Shown: positions 34,049 through 42,160 of the stretch, piece after piece
Position numbering within the stretch: position 1 is the first letter of the stretch
How the letters are laid out: each line of letters opens with the position of its first letter
Source: Tellurirhabdus rosea
GTDB lineage: Bacteria > Bacteroidota > Bacteroidia > Cytophagales > Spirosomataceae
Assembly: GCF_026278345.1 (NCBI RefSeq)
Contig: NZ_CP111085.1
Location: 2,554,001-2,618,000, forward strand
Direction: 5' to 3'
Length of the DNA stretch: 64,000 nucleotides
The notes under the pieces: model-generated
Database searches by the model: none
Told to the model about the DNA's origin: nothing
Seen by the model: the letters and a program-made list of their open reading frames with translations, nothing else
Position numbers and translations under genes: made by a program

Positions 34049-35188
34049 TTAACGAACCAGTTCCATCAAGTCCTTGTCATTCACCTCTTTCCGGACGTCC
34101 GCCATGTCCAGGAACCGCTTGTAAAGCGTGTCCAGCGTGGGCTTGTCGTAGCGGTAACCGAGCATTTCCAGGCGGTGTTTCAGCGCATGGCGACCGCTGC
34201 GGGCCGTGAGGACAATCGAGGAGGTCGGCACGCCCACGTCGTGCGGGTTCATGATCTCGTACGTCTCGGCCGACTTCAGGAAGCCGTCCTGGTGGATGCC
34301 GGACGAATGGGCAAAGGCGTTGCGGCCGACGATCGCCTTGTTGGCCTGCACGGGCATTCGCATCATCTGCGAGACCAGCTGGCTAACCGGATAAAGTCGC
34401 CGGGAATCTACGTTCGTATAGTAGCCCAGATCCTTGTGCACCTGCAGGGCCATCACCACCTCCTCAAGCGAAGTGTTGCCGGCCCGTTCGCCGATGCCGT
34501 TGATGGTCACCTCCACCTGCCGGGCTCCGTACTGAATCCCCGCCAGGGCATTGGCCGTGGCCAGACCAAGGTCATTGTGGCAGTGGATGGAAATGGTAGC
34601 CTTGTCGATGTTGGGGACGTGGTCGTAAATGTATTTGATTTTTGCGCCGTACTGGTCCGGGAGGCAATATCCGGTCGTGTCCGGGATGTTGACCACCGTC
34701 GCGCCGGCGGCAATTACGGACTCTACCAGACGGGCCAGAAACTCAAGGTCGGCCCGGCCCGCGTCTTCGGCGTAGAACTCAACATCGTCGATCAGGTTCC
34801 GGGCGTATTTGGTGGCGGCTACGGCCTGCTCCAGAATGCTTTCGCGCGTGCTGTTGAACTTCGAACGGATATGAATATCTGACGAGCCGATCCCGGTATG
34901 AATCCGACCCCGTTTCGCGTATTTCAGGGCCTGAGCCGCGGCATCAATGTCACCTTCCTTCGCCCGGGACAGCGCGCAGATCGTCGATTCAGAAACCGCT
35001 TTGGAAATTTCCGTCACCGAACGGAAATCTCCCGGACTGGAAATCGGGAAGCCGGCTTCGATAATGTCAACGCCCAACCGCTCCAATTCTTTGGCAACCA
35101 CTACCTTTTCCTCGGTGGTCAACTGGCAACCCGGTACCTGCTCACCATCACGCAGGGTTGTGTCAAAGATGTAAATCCGCTGGCTCAT
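34049..35188 (-). CDS. leuA: 2-isopropylmalate synthase, short form
   Basis: A 379-residue HMGL-like TIM-barrel synthase: [14 protein letters not shown] at the N-terminus, [23 protein letters not shown] with metal-binding His residues, and [19 protein letters not shown]. It ends after the catalytic and linker region; the C-terminal LeuA dimer domain that carries leucine feedback control in ~500-residue enzymes is missing. It could be a feedback-insensitive LeuA or a related synthase such as citramalate synthase. The leucine-rich leader upstream favours LeuA. leuB precedes it; leuC/leuD are not here. Confidence 0.85.
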   Translation of the reverse strand: MSQRIYIFDTTLRDGEQVPGCQLTTEEKVVVAKELERLGVDIIEAGFPISSPGDFRSVTEISKAVSESTICALSRAKEGDIDAAAQALKYAKRGRIHTGIGSSDIHIRSKFNSTRESILEQAVAATKYARNLIDDVEFYAEDAGRADLEFLARLVESVIAAGATVVNIPDTTGYCLPDQYGAKIKYIYDHVPNIDKATISIHCHNDLGLATANALAGIQYGARQVEVTINGIGERAGNTSLEEVVMALQVHKDLGYYTNVDSRRLYPVSQLVSQMMRMPVQANKAIVGRNAFAHSSGIHQDGFLKSAETYEIMNPHDVGVPTSSIVLTARSGRHALKHRLEMLGYRYDKPTLDTLYKRFLDMADVRKEVNDKDLMELVR

Positions 35189-35224
35189 AGAGTATTGTGA
35201 TTTAATTTGGTTAGGTGGTTACGT

Positions 35225-35279
35225 AAAAAAACCCTTTCATTTTCCGAAAGGGCCGCCTTGTTCCAATACAGCACCTTTC
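35225..35279 (-). promoter_or_regulatory. leuA transcription attenuator (terminator and antiterminator)
   Basis: On the minus strand the terminator stem is CCCTTTC (35252-35246), loop, GAAAGGG (35238-35232), then seven T. A competing GAAAGG (35279-35274), directly after the leader stop codon, can pair with the same CCTTTC arm to form an antiterminator. A ribosome stalled at leader Leu codons would leave GAAAGG free; one at the stop would cover it. Confidence 0.7.
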
Positions 35280-35345
35280 TCACACAGCTTTTGCTGATAG
35301 GGATAGAGGCAGGTTCTGCAGTTGGTACGATCTCGTTATGTTCAT
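35280..35345 (-). CDS. leuA leader peptide, 21 residues
   Basis: ATG at 35345 to TGA at 35280 encodes a 21-residue peptide beginning MNITRSYQLQNLPL. It holds four Leu codons (CTG, CTG, CTA, CTA) within nine codons, plus one Ile and one Val. The stop is one base before the antiterminator arm, the spacing expected of a ribosome-mediated attenuator. It is too short for ordinary gene finding; support comes from codon content and position. Confidence 0.65.
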   Translation of the reverse strand: MNITRSYQLQNLPLSLSAKAV

Positions 35346-35348
35346 TGC

Positions 35349-35368
35349 GAAATTTCGCTGAAGGCGTA
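35349..35368 (-). promoter_or_regulatory. element shared by leuA and ilvD promoters (leuA copy)
   Basis: TACGCCTTCAGCGAAATTTC on the minus strand; it differs by one base from the ilvD copy at 44467-44486. It contains part of the palindrome GCGAAATTTCGC (35347-35358) and lies nine bases after the -7 box, at or just past the transcription start. Confidence 0.65.
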
Positions 35369-35377
35369 TTTACACCA

Positions 35378-35407
35378 CAAAAATATTAAAAATATGGTGT
35401 GAGGCAA
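35378..35407 (-). promoter_or_regulatory. leuA promoter
   Basis: TTG at 35407-35405, exactly 19 bases, then TATTTTTG at 35385-35378: a full match to the Bacteroidota -33/-7 consensus. Transcription would start near 35372, about 27 nt before the leader peptide. Confidence 0.75.
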
Positions 35408-35586
35408 GTGGTAACTTTATTTTATTGTGCGGGAAGAAGTTCCGCTTCGAGGCGTTTAAACGGGTATCATGCGCTCAATGCGAAGTCTGATAAAATAATC
35501 TAATGCCTGATTGGAATGCATAGAATATCTTTCGGACTTCTGTAGCGGAAGCAAAATATAATTAGGAATAAAATTTTTTAAAAATC

Positions 35587-35663
35587 TGTACCACAAAGGG
35601 GCTTTTGCCGGAGAGGGAACGAAAAAAATCTTCCCTTTAACCTTTTTAACCCTTTGTAGTACA
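35587..35663. repeat. intergenic inverted repeat, 14-bp arms
   Basis: TGTACCACAAAGGG (35587-35600) and CCCTTTGTAGTACA (35650-35663) are complementary with one mismatch, around 49 bp. It lies just downstream of... the leuB stop at 35686 on the minus strand, so it may help end leuB transcripts, though no T-tract follows. Confidence 0.6.
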
Positions 35664-35685
35664 GAGGCTTTATCAAAAGTATTTC

Positions 35686-36756
35686 TTATAAATGCGCCAG
35701 TACCTGCTCGCCCATAGCCGCCGTGTTCAGAATTTTTTCTGCCTGGGTGGAAGCGTCAGCTATGTCGCGGGTCCGGTAACCGGCTTTCAGAACGGCATCA
35801 ACCGCGCTGACAACGGCATCCGCTTCGGCTTTCATACCAAACGAAATGTCCAGCATCAGGGCCACCGACAGCACGGACGCCAGCGGATTGGCTACGCCTT
35901 TTCCGGTGATGTCGTGGGCTGACCCGTGGATGGGCTCGTACAATCCGGTGGTATCGCCTACCGAAGCCGAGGCGAGCATGCCCATAGAACCGGCAATCTG
36001 GCTGGCTTCATCCGTCAGGATGTCGCCGAAAATGTTACCCGTCACCACGACGTCGAAACGCTTCGGGTCTTTGATCAGCAGCATGGCGGCGGCGTCGATA
36101 AACTGGTGTTCGACCTCCACTTCCGGGTAGCGCTTTGCCACTTCCTGAACCACTTCCCGCCACAGGCGGCTGCTTTCCAGCACGTTGGCCTTGTCGACCG
36201 AACAGACTTTTTTCCGGCGGGTCATGGCGGCATCAAACGCTTTGACCGCGATGCGTTCCACTTCGTACCGGCTGTAGATCATGGTGTCGTAAGCCGTGTC
36301 GCCGTTGTCTTTCCGACCCCGTTCGCCGAAGTAAACGTCGCCCGTCAGTTCGCGGAAAAACAGAATATCCGCTCCCTGAAGGATTTCGGGTTTGATGCTC
36401 GATGCGCTCAGCAATTCGTCGAACAGTTTGATGGGGCGCAGGTTGGCGTACAGGCCCAGGGCCTTGCGAATGCCCAGCAACCCCTGTTCGGGACGTACTT
36501 TGGCGGTCGGGTCGTTGTCGTATTTGGGGTGACCAACGGCGCCGAACAGGATGGCGTCGGAGGCCTTCGACTTCGTAATGGTTTCTTCGGGCAGCGGATT
36601 GCCGGTGGCTTCGATGGCGGCGTGACCGATCAGCGCCTCGTCGTACGTGAATTCGTGGCCGAACTTCCCGGCGATTTTATCCAGGACTTGTTTTCCAACG
36701 GTGGTTACTTCCTGACCAATGCCGTCTCCGGCGATGACTACGATGTGTTTTTTCAT
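35686..36756 (-). CDS. leuB: 3-isopropylmalate dehydrogenase
   Basis: A 356-residue NAD-dependent beta-decarboxylating dehydrogenase: IAGDGIGQEV at the N-terminus, DILFFRELTGDVYFGERGR with substrate-binding Arg, YDTMIYSRYEVERI, and VVTGNIFGDILTDEAS followed by GLYEPIHGSAHDITGKGVANP. It converts 3-isopropylmalate to 2-oxoisocaproate in leucine synthesis. It lies downstream of the GxxExxY gene (53-bp gap) and upstream of leuA. Confidence 0.93.
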   Translation of the reverse strand: MKKHIVVIAGDGIGQEVTTVGKQVLDKIAGKFGHEFTYDEALIGHAAIEATGNPLPEETITKSKASDAILFGAVGHPKYDNDPTAKVRPEQGLLGIRKALGLYANLRPIKLFDELLSASSIKPEILQGADILFFRELTGDVYFGERGRKDNGDTAYDTMIYSRYEVERIAVKAFDAAMTRRKKVCSVDKANVLESSRLWREVVQEVAKRYPEVEVEHQFIDAAAMLLIKDPKRFDVVVTGNIFGDILTDEASQIAGSMGMLASASVGDTTGLYEPIHGSAHDITGKGVANPLASVLSVALMLDISFGMKAEADAVVSAVDAVLKAGYRTRDIADASTQAEKILNTAAMGEQVLAHL

Positions 36757-36770
36757 TGTACGTGATGAGT

Positions 36771-37221
36771 GTTAACCACAGAGTTGCACTGAGTTTAACA
36801 CAGAGTTTTTTAGAGAATAAATCGCTTAATGCCGTTGCGAAGGCTGGTAACGTTGAAATTAAGAAGATACCCGAGCTTAAAACTTCCTAGCCGCATGTAC
36901 GTAAGCAGTTGAGCCGCATGCACATCCGTCAAGGCTTCCACTGATTTTAACTCAAGAACAATTCTCTTTTCAACCAGCAAATCTATGCGATACCCGCAAT
37001 CGAGTTTAACTTCTTCAAAAATTAGAGGCATCGGTTTTTCTTTCTCCACAATCAAGCCCCCTTTCTGTAACTTATAGTACAGGCACTCTTTGTAAGCACT
37101 TTCAAGCAACCCAGGCCCCAGAGCAGTATGTACATCAAAAGCATATCGAAGAATTAACCCCGTCAACGCATTTGACTCTGTGATACTCTGCGCCATACCT
37201 CTGTGTGACTCTGTGGTTAAC
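36771..37221. repeat. CACAGAG-rich inverted repeats flanking the GxxExxY gene
   Basis: The left side (36771-36805) reads GTTAACCACAGAGTTGCACT and continues to another AACACAGAG. The right side (37198-37221), read on the other strand, is GTTAACCACAGAGTCACACA then GAG. The right copy continues into the gene, where the first codons reuse CAGAG and CACAGAG. The layout looks like a gene cassette inserted between ilvA and leuB. Confidence 0.65.
36810..37196 (-). CDS. GxxExxY protein (PD-(D/E)XK-like)
   Basis: A 128-residue protein with the name-giving motif GLLESAY in ALGPGLLESAYKECLYY, then LDCGYRIDLLVEKRIVLELKSVEAL (a D...E-x-K nuclease-like core) and HAAQLLTYMRLGSFKLGYLLNF. The GxxExxY family (PF13366 class) is predicted to be related to PD-(D/E)XK nucleases; its function is not established. 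It interrupts the branched-chain cluster in the same direction and is enclosed by inverted CACAGAG repeats that extend into its 5' end, which suggests insertion. Confidence 0.88.
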   Translation of the reverse strand: MAQSITESNALTGLILRYAFDVHTALGPGLLESAYKECLYYKLQKGGLIVEKEKPMPLIFEEVKLDCGYRIDLLVEKRIVLELKSVEALTDVHAAQLLTYMRLGSFKLGYLLNFNVTSLRNGIKRFIL

Positions 37222-37229
37222 TGAAAACC

Positions 37230-38492
37230 TTAAATCAGAAACTCAAACAAATCCGGCTTGTCGTTCAGGTACTCGAAGGCAATCCGGGCTTCTTCCATCC
37301 GGGTCAGCAGCGGCTCGAAGTCGGCTTTAGACTTCAGTTCGATGCCGACCAGCGCCGGCCCGCGTTCGCGGTTAGTTTTCTTGGAATACTCAAACAGGGT
37401 GATGTCGTCGTTTGGCCCGAGCACGTCGCTGAGAAACTCGCGCATGGCCCCGGCCCGCTGCGCAAACCGGATGATAAAGTAGTGCTTCAGTCCCTCGTAC
37501 AGCAGCGACCGTTCCTTGATTTCCTCGGTTCGGGTGATGTCATTATTGCCTCCGCCCACAAGACAAACCACGTTTTTGCCGCGAATCTGGTCTTTCAGCA
37601 AATCCAGCGCGGCGATGGTCAGCGCCCCGGCGGGTTCGGCCACGATGGCTTCTTCGTTGTAAAGCTGCAGAATCGTGGTGCAGACCTTGCCTTCCGGAAC
37701 GAGTACAATGTGGTCCAGATTGGCCCGGCACACCTCGAACGTGGTTCGCCCGGCCCGCCGGACGGCGGCCCCGTCCACAAACTTGTCGATTTCTTCCAGC
37801 GTGACGACCTGCCCGGCTTCCAGCGCCGCTTTCATCGTCGGTGACCCCAGCGGCTCCACGCCGATGAGCTTCGTTTTGGGGCTGAGCTGCCGGAAAACGG
37901 TCGAGACGCCCGCCGCCAGTCCTCCGCCGCCGATGGCCATCAGCAGGTAATCAATGCGGAAGTTGGCGTCCTTGAAGATTTCCAGCCCAACGGTCCCCTG
38001 CCCTTCCATGACCTGCAAATCGTCGAAAGGGTGCACAAACGTACTGTCTTGGGTATTGACGTAGTGAATAGCGGCGTCGTAGGCGTCGTCGTAGGTATCG
38101 CCGGTCAGCACGACCTCCACAAACTCTTTTCCGAACATCCGGACCTGACGGACCTTCTGGGCGGGCGTGGTGGTCGGCATGAAAATCCGGCCGTAAACGC
38201 CCATCTTCCGGCAGGCGTAGGCGACGCCCTGGGCGTGGTTGCCCGCGCTGGCGCACACGACGCCTTTGGCCAGGGCTTCGGCGGGCAGACTCGCCATCTT
38301 GTTGTACGCCCCCCGAATCTTGTACGAACGCACGACCTGCAAATCCTCCCGTTTCAGAAAAATATGCGCCTCATAGCGATCCGACAGATTCAGGTTCTCC
38401 TGCAGGGGCGTATGCGCAGCCACCCCGCGAAGCCGTCCGGCCGCGAGGTAGATATTGTCCAGATCGGGGAATGATATGGGAGAGGGCTGCAC
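37230..38492 (-). CDS. ilvA: threonine ammonia-lyase (threonine deaminase)
   Basis: A 420-residue PLP enzyme: the PLP Lys lies in YKIRGAYNKM, the phosphate-binding loop is AIGGGGLAAGV, and a single C-terminal ACT-like regulatory domain covers about residues 330-420 (KHYFIIRFAQRAGAMREFL). It makes 2-oxobutyrate for isoleucine. The start is a GTG at 38492. It follows ilvC, from which it is separated by a 43-bp-arm hairpin. Confidence 0.92.
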   Translation of the reverse strand: MQPSPISFPDLDNIYLAAGRLRGVAAHTPLQENLNLSDRYEAHIFLKREDLQVVRSYKIRGAYNKMASLPAEALAKGVVCASAGNHAQGVAYACRKMGVYGRIFMPTTTPAQKVRQVRMFGKEFVEVVLTGDTYDDAYDAAIHYVNTQDSTFVHPFDDLQVMEGQGTVGLEIFKDANFRIDYLLMAIGGGGLAAGVSTVFRQLSPKTKLIGVEPLGSPTMKAALEAGQVVTLEEIDKFVDGAAVRRAGRTTFEVCRANLDHIVLVPEGKVCTTILQLYNEEAIVAEPAGALTIAALDLLKDQIRGKNVVCLVGGGNNDITRTEEIKERSLLYEGLKHYFIIRFAQRAGAMREFLSDVLGPNDDITLFEYSKKTNRERGPALVGIELKSKADFEPLLTRMEEARIAFEYLNDKPDLFEFLI

Positions 38493-38510
38493 GAGGATTG
38501 GGTTAGATTA

Positions 38511-38633
38511 AATGAATAATGAACCGCGGCGGCGGACCGCAATGAATAATGAATGTGCTGCCCAAGTTTAGAAACCTAACTCGGCGAAACTTCATTATTC
38601 ATTGCGGTCCGCCGCCGCGGTTCATTATTCATT
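38511..38633. repeat. large intergenic inverted repeat, 43-bp perfect arms
   Basis: Arms 38511-38553 and 38591-38633 are perfectly complementary with a 37-nt spacer. Each arm is a GC-rich core (CCGCGGCGGCGGACCGC) flanked by the direct repeat AATGAATAATGAA. It lies between ilvC and ilvA and would form a very stable hairpin in the mRNA of either strand. Confidence 0.95.
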
Positions 38634-38646
38634 GTTCATTTAAAAC

Positions 38647-39690
38647 TTAGCTCCGCTCCGGACGCAGGCTGCGTACGGCCGTACCGGCGCGCCACATTTC
38701 CGACTCGCGCAGTTCTTTCAGTTCTTCTTCCAGCTTCTCGCGGTAGTCCGGCTGTGAGTTGCGGGTGATGGAGATGTTGGCCTGCTCGCCTGACTTAACA
38801 GAGTTGTAAAGCTGTTCGAAGACGGGCTTGGTCGCGTCGCGGAACGGCTTCCACCAGTCGAGGGCACCGCGCTGGGCCGTGGTCGAGCAGTTGGCGTACA
38901 TCCAGTCCATGCCGTTTTCGGCGACGAGCGGCATCAGCGACTGCGTCAGTTCTTCCACCGTTTCGTTGAAGGCTTCTGAAGGCGAGTGCCCGTTTGACCG
39001 CAGCACTTCGTACTGAGCGGCGAAGATGCCCTGAATGGCTCCCATCAGCGTACCGCGCTCGCCGGTCAGGTCAGAGGTTACTTCTTTGTAGAAATCGGTT
39101 TCGAACAGGTAGCCGGAACCGACGCCGATTCCCATCGCAATGGCTTTGGTGCGGGCGTTGCCGGAAGCGTCCTGGTAGATGGCGAACGAGGAGTTCAGTC
39201 CTTTGCCTTCAACGAACAGACGACGCAGAGACGTGCCTGAGCCTTTCGGAGCCACCAGGAACACATCGACATCCGCCGGGGGAACGATGCCCGTCTGGTC
39301 TTTGTACGTAACGCCGAAGCCGTGCGAGAAATACAGCGATTTGCCCGGCTTCAGGTATTTTTGCACCGTCGGCCACAGTTCGATCTGAGCGGCATCCGAC
39401 AGCAGGAAGCAGATGATGGTTCCTTTTTCGAGGGCTTCTTCGATTTCAAACAGCGTCTGACCCGGCACCCAGCCGTCGGCCACGGCCTTGTCGTAAGTTT
39501 TTCCTTTGCGCTGGCCAACGATGACGTTGAAGCCGTTGTCGCGCATGTTCAGCGACTGGCCGGGGCCCTGTACACCGTAACCGATGACGGCAATCGTTTC
39601 GTTCTGGAGTACTTCCCGGGCCTTTTCAAGAGGAAATTCTTCGCGGGTTACTACTTCTTCTTCTACACCGCCGAAGTTGATTTTTGCCAT
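38647..39690 (-). CDS. ilvC: ketol-acid reductoisomerase
   Basis: A 347-residue class I KARI. The NAD(P)-binding motif is GYGVQGPGQSLNMRD with VGQRKGK in the loop that sets cofactor choice; catalytic acid residues lie in DLTGERGTLMGAIQG and the C-terminal knotted helical domain follows. It converts acetolactate to dihydroxyisovalerate. It lies 66 bp after ilvN. Confidence 0.94.
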   Translation of the reverse strand: MAKINFGGVEEEVVTREEFPLEKAREVLQNETIAVIGYGVQGPGQSLNMRDNGFNVIVGQRKGKTYDKAVADGWVPGQTLFEIEEALEKGTIICFLLSDAAQIELWPTVQKYLKPGKSLYFSHGFGVTYKDQTGIVPPADVDVFLVAPKGSGTSLRRLFVEGKGLNSSFAIYQDASGNARTKAIAMGIGVGSGYLFETDFYKEVTSDLTGERGTLMGAIQGIFAAQYEVLRSNGHSPSEAFNETVEELTQSLMPLVAENGMDWMYANCSTTAQRGALDWWKPFRDATKPVFEQLYNSVKSGEQANISITRNSQPDYREKLEEELKELRESEMWRAGTAVRSLRPERS

Positions 39691-39756
39691 TGGTTTAATG
39701 GTTTTGTTTGTATTGTAGGTTAATCAAAAGTTACGCAAACTGCATTGACCGGCCCT

Positions 39757-40290
39757 TTACAGGTAGTATTCCCACTCCGCTTCCGGCAGGTATTCGACCA
39801 GTCCTTTCTCCGTCTTGCCCACCGCCACCCGGCCCGAACGGATGAATTCCAGAATGCCGTGGGGTTTGATGTAGCTGAAGAAGTCAAAGATTTCGGCTTC
39901 CGAGCCGGTTTTTTCGATCACCACATAATCCAGACCCCAGTATTTGACCCAGGCCTTGTACTTGGTGTTGATCGTTTCGATATCAAGGGGTTTGGTACCC
40001 AGGGGCGTCGAGACCTTGAAAAGGGCGATTTCGTTGTAGACAATGTCGTCGTTCAGGTAGCCAAAAACGGCCAGCACTTCGATGATCTTCCGGATTTGCC
40101 GAACCAGTTTTTCGACCTCCTCCCGCGACTCGTGCTTGATGACAATCGTGAACCGCGAAATGCCCTTGCGTTCCGTTTCCGATACCGTCAGGCTCTCGAT
40201 ATTGATGCGCCGCCGGGTGAAAATGATCGTGATCCGGTTCAGCAGCCCGATGGTATTTTCGGTGAATATGCAGATAGTGTAAGTATTCAT
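39757..40290 (-). CDS. ilvN: acetolactate synthase small (regulatory) subunit
   Basis: A 177-residue protein with an N-terminal ACT domain (YTICIFTENTIGLLNRITII, then RRINIESLTVS) and the ALS_ss C-terminal domain (about 85-170). It binds the IlvB catalytic subunit and confers valine feedback. It lies 76 bp after ilvB, and that gap holds a direct/inverted repeat. Confidence 0.92.
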   Translation of the reverse strand: MNTYTICIFTENTIGLLNRITIIFTRRRINIESLTVSETERKGISRFTIVIKHESREEVEKLVRQIRKIIEVLAVFGYLNDDIVYNEIALFKVSTPLGTKPLDIETINTKYKAWVKYWGLDYVVIEKTGSEAEIFDFFSYIKPHGILEFIRSGRVAVGKTEKGLVEYLPEAEWEYYL

Positions 40291-40299
40291 CAGAACTTT

Positions 40300-40361
40300 G
40301 ATTACGCTGATTAAGCGATTACGCTGATTAAATGATTGACAAGGATTTAATCAGCGTAATC
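40300..40361. repeat. direct plus inverted repeat of GATTACGCTGATTAA
   Basis: GATTACGCTGATTAA occurs directly at 40300 and 40317; the second copy (40317-40333) is inverted perfectly at 40345-40361 (17-bp arms, 11-nt loop). The right arm continues as TCCCAGTTCAA, matching the elements at 13064 and 45515. Confidence 0.85.
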
Positions 40362-40366
40362 CCAGT

Positions 40367-42109
40367 TCAAGACAATCGAATATCGGCTACGCTCGCCCCG
40401 GCCGGAACCATTGGGAAAACGTTCTCTTCTTTTTCGACAATGATTTCGAGCAGGTACGGCACGTCGGAGGCCAGCAGCGTATCGAGCGAGGCCGCCAGCT
40501 CCTCCCGCGTGCTGCAGGTGTGACCCGCCACGCCGAAGCCTTTGGCAATCGTGATAAAATCTGGATTTTGCAGTTCCACGAACGAATAGCGACGATCGAA
40601 AAACAGTTGCTGCCACTGCCGCACCATGCCGAGGTAGTTGTTGTTGAGGATGATGGCCTTCACCGGCAGTTTGTTCTGCGCGATGGTGCCCAGTTCCTGC
40701 AAGGTCATCTGGAAACAGCCGTCCCCGATAATCGCAACCACCTCCCGGTCGGGAGCACCAACTTTTGCTCCAAAAGCGGCGGGCAGCGCAAAACCCATCG
40801 TTCCCAGACCACCCGAAGTAATCAGGCTATGCGGTTTGCGGTACTGGTAATACGACGAAGCCATCATCTGGTGCTGGCCTACGTCGGCCACGATTACCGC
40901 CTCTCCATTGGTCTTTTTTGACAGCAGATCGATCACCTCCGGCATTTTGATTTTGTCGCCGGTCGGCGCCAGGGCCGGCTTCTTCACCTGCTCGTATTCC
41001 TCGGCGTCAAACTTCCGGAACTCATTCCGCCAGGCGGTATGGTCGTTCGGCTTCACCAGGTCAATCAGACGGGTTAGCGCTTCTTTGGCATCGCCCACTA
41101 CCGGTGCCTCGGCCTTCATGATCTTGTCGATTTCGGCCGGGTCAATCTCGATATGGACGATTCTGGCCTGCTGGGCGAAGCGAGCGGCGTTGCCCGTCAC
41201 CCGGTCGTCGAAGCGCATGCCCAGGCCGATCAGTACGTCGCACTGGTCGGTCATCACGTTGGAGCCGTAATTGCCGTGCATCCCCAGCCAGCCGGTATAC
41301 AGCGGATGGTCCGCCGGAAAAGCCGACTGCCCGAGCAGCGTCGTTGCCACCGGAATGCCGGTTTTTTCCACGAAAGCGAGCAGTTCCTTTTCCGCCTTTG
41401 AAATCAGAACGCCGTGGCCGACCAGCAGATACGGCCGCCGGGCGTTGTTGATCAATTCCGCCGCTTTTTCCAGCTGGTCCTGCTTGGGCACCAGGCGCGG
41501 GCGATAACTCATCACCTTTTCGCACTTTTCGTACGTAAACGGGCGCGTCATCAGCTCCTGCTGGGCGTTTTTGGTAATATCAACGACCACCGGACCCGGC
41601 CGCCCCGACTGGGCGATGTAGAACGCCTTGGCGACCACTTCCGGAATCTCATCGGCGCTGGTGACCTGATAGTTCCACTTCGTAATGGGCATCGTGACGC
41701 CGATCACGTCGGTTTCCTGAAACGCGTCGGTGCCGAGCAGTTTGCGGCCCACCTGCCCGATCAGACACACCATGGGCGTGGAGTCGATCAGCGCGTCGGC
41801 GATGCCGGTCACGAGGTTGGTGGCGCCAGGGCCCGAAGTCACCAGACAGACCCCCGCCCGACCCGTGATGCGGGCGTAGCCTTCGGCCGCGTGCGCGGCT
41901 CCCTGCTCGTGGCGGACAAGAATGTGGTTGATCCGGTCCTGGTAATCGTACAGGGCATCATAGACGGGCATAATCGCGCCGCCCGGATACCCGAAAATGG
42001 TTTCAACGCCTTCCTCCACCAGCGCCTGCATGAGGGCTTCGGCCCCCGTCAGGGGTTTGAGGAGCTTGTCCGAAGGCTGTTCGTTTATATCACTGACCAC
42101 TGGTTGCAT
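40367..42109 (-). CDS. ilvB: acetolactate synthase large (catalytic) subunit
   Basis: A 580-residue ThDP enzyme: GYPGGAIMPVYDALYD at the N-terminus, the catalytic Glu in HEQGAAHAAEGYARI, the FAD region in the middle, and the ThDP/Mg motif GDGCFQMTLQELGTIAQNKL with NNNYLGMVRQWQ. It condenses pyruvate to acetolactate. It is transcribed between the methyltransferase gene and ilvN. Confidence 0.95.
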   Translation of the reverse strand: MQPVVSDINEQPSDKLLKPLTGAEALMQALVEEGVETIFGYPGGAIMPVYDALYDYQDRINHILVRHEQGAAHAAEGYARITGRAGVCLVTSGPGATNLVTGIADALIDSTPMVCLIGQVGRKLLGTDAFQETDVIGVTMPITKWNYQVTSADEIPEVVAKAFYIAQSGRPGPVVVDITKNAQQELMTRPFTYEKCEKVMSYRPRLVPKQDQLEKAAELINNARRPYLLVGHGVLISKAEKELLAFVEKTGIPVATTLLGQSAFPADHPLYTGWLGMHGNYGSNVMTDQCDVLIGLGMRFDDRVTGNAARFAQQARIVHIEIDPAEIDKIMKAEAPVVGDAKEALTRLIDLVKPNDHTAWRNEFRKFDAEEYEQVKKPALAPTGDKIKMPEVIDLLSKKTNGEAVIVADVGQHQMMASSYYQYRKPHSLITSGGLGTMGFALPAAFGAKVGAPDREVVAIIGDGCFQMTLQELGTIAQNKLPVKAIILNNNYLGMVRQWQQLFFDRRYSFVELQNPDFITIAKGFGVAGHTCSTREELAASLDTLLASDVPYLLEIIVEKEENVFPMVPAGASVADIRLS

Positions 42110-42160
42110 AGGTCGTTCGATTTATTTAGTCTTTAATGTCGTTTGACGACTTGGTGATAG

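Larger units (their letters stand above)
35189..35685 (-). other. 497-bp leuB-leuA intergenic region
   Basis: Read on the minus strand it holds, in order: an inverted repeat (35587-35663), about 180 bp with no clear feature, a promoter (35378-35407), a 20-bp element shared with ilvD (35349-35368), a leader peptide (35280-35345), and an attenuator hairpin (35225-35252) 36 nt before the leuA start. Confidence 0.7.
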
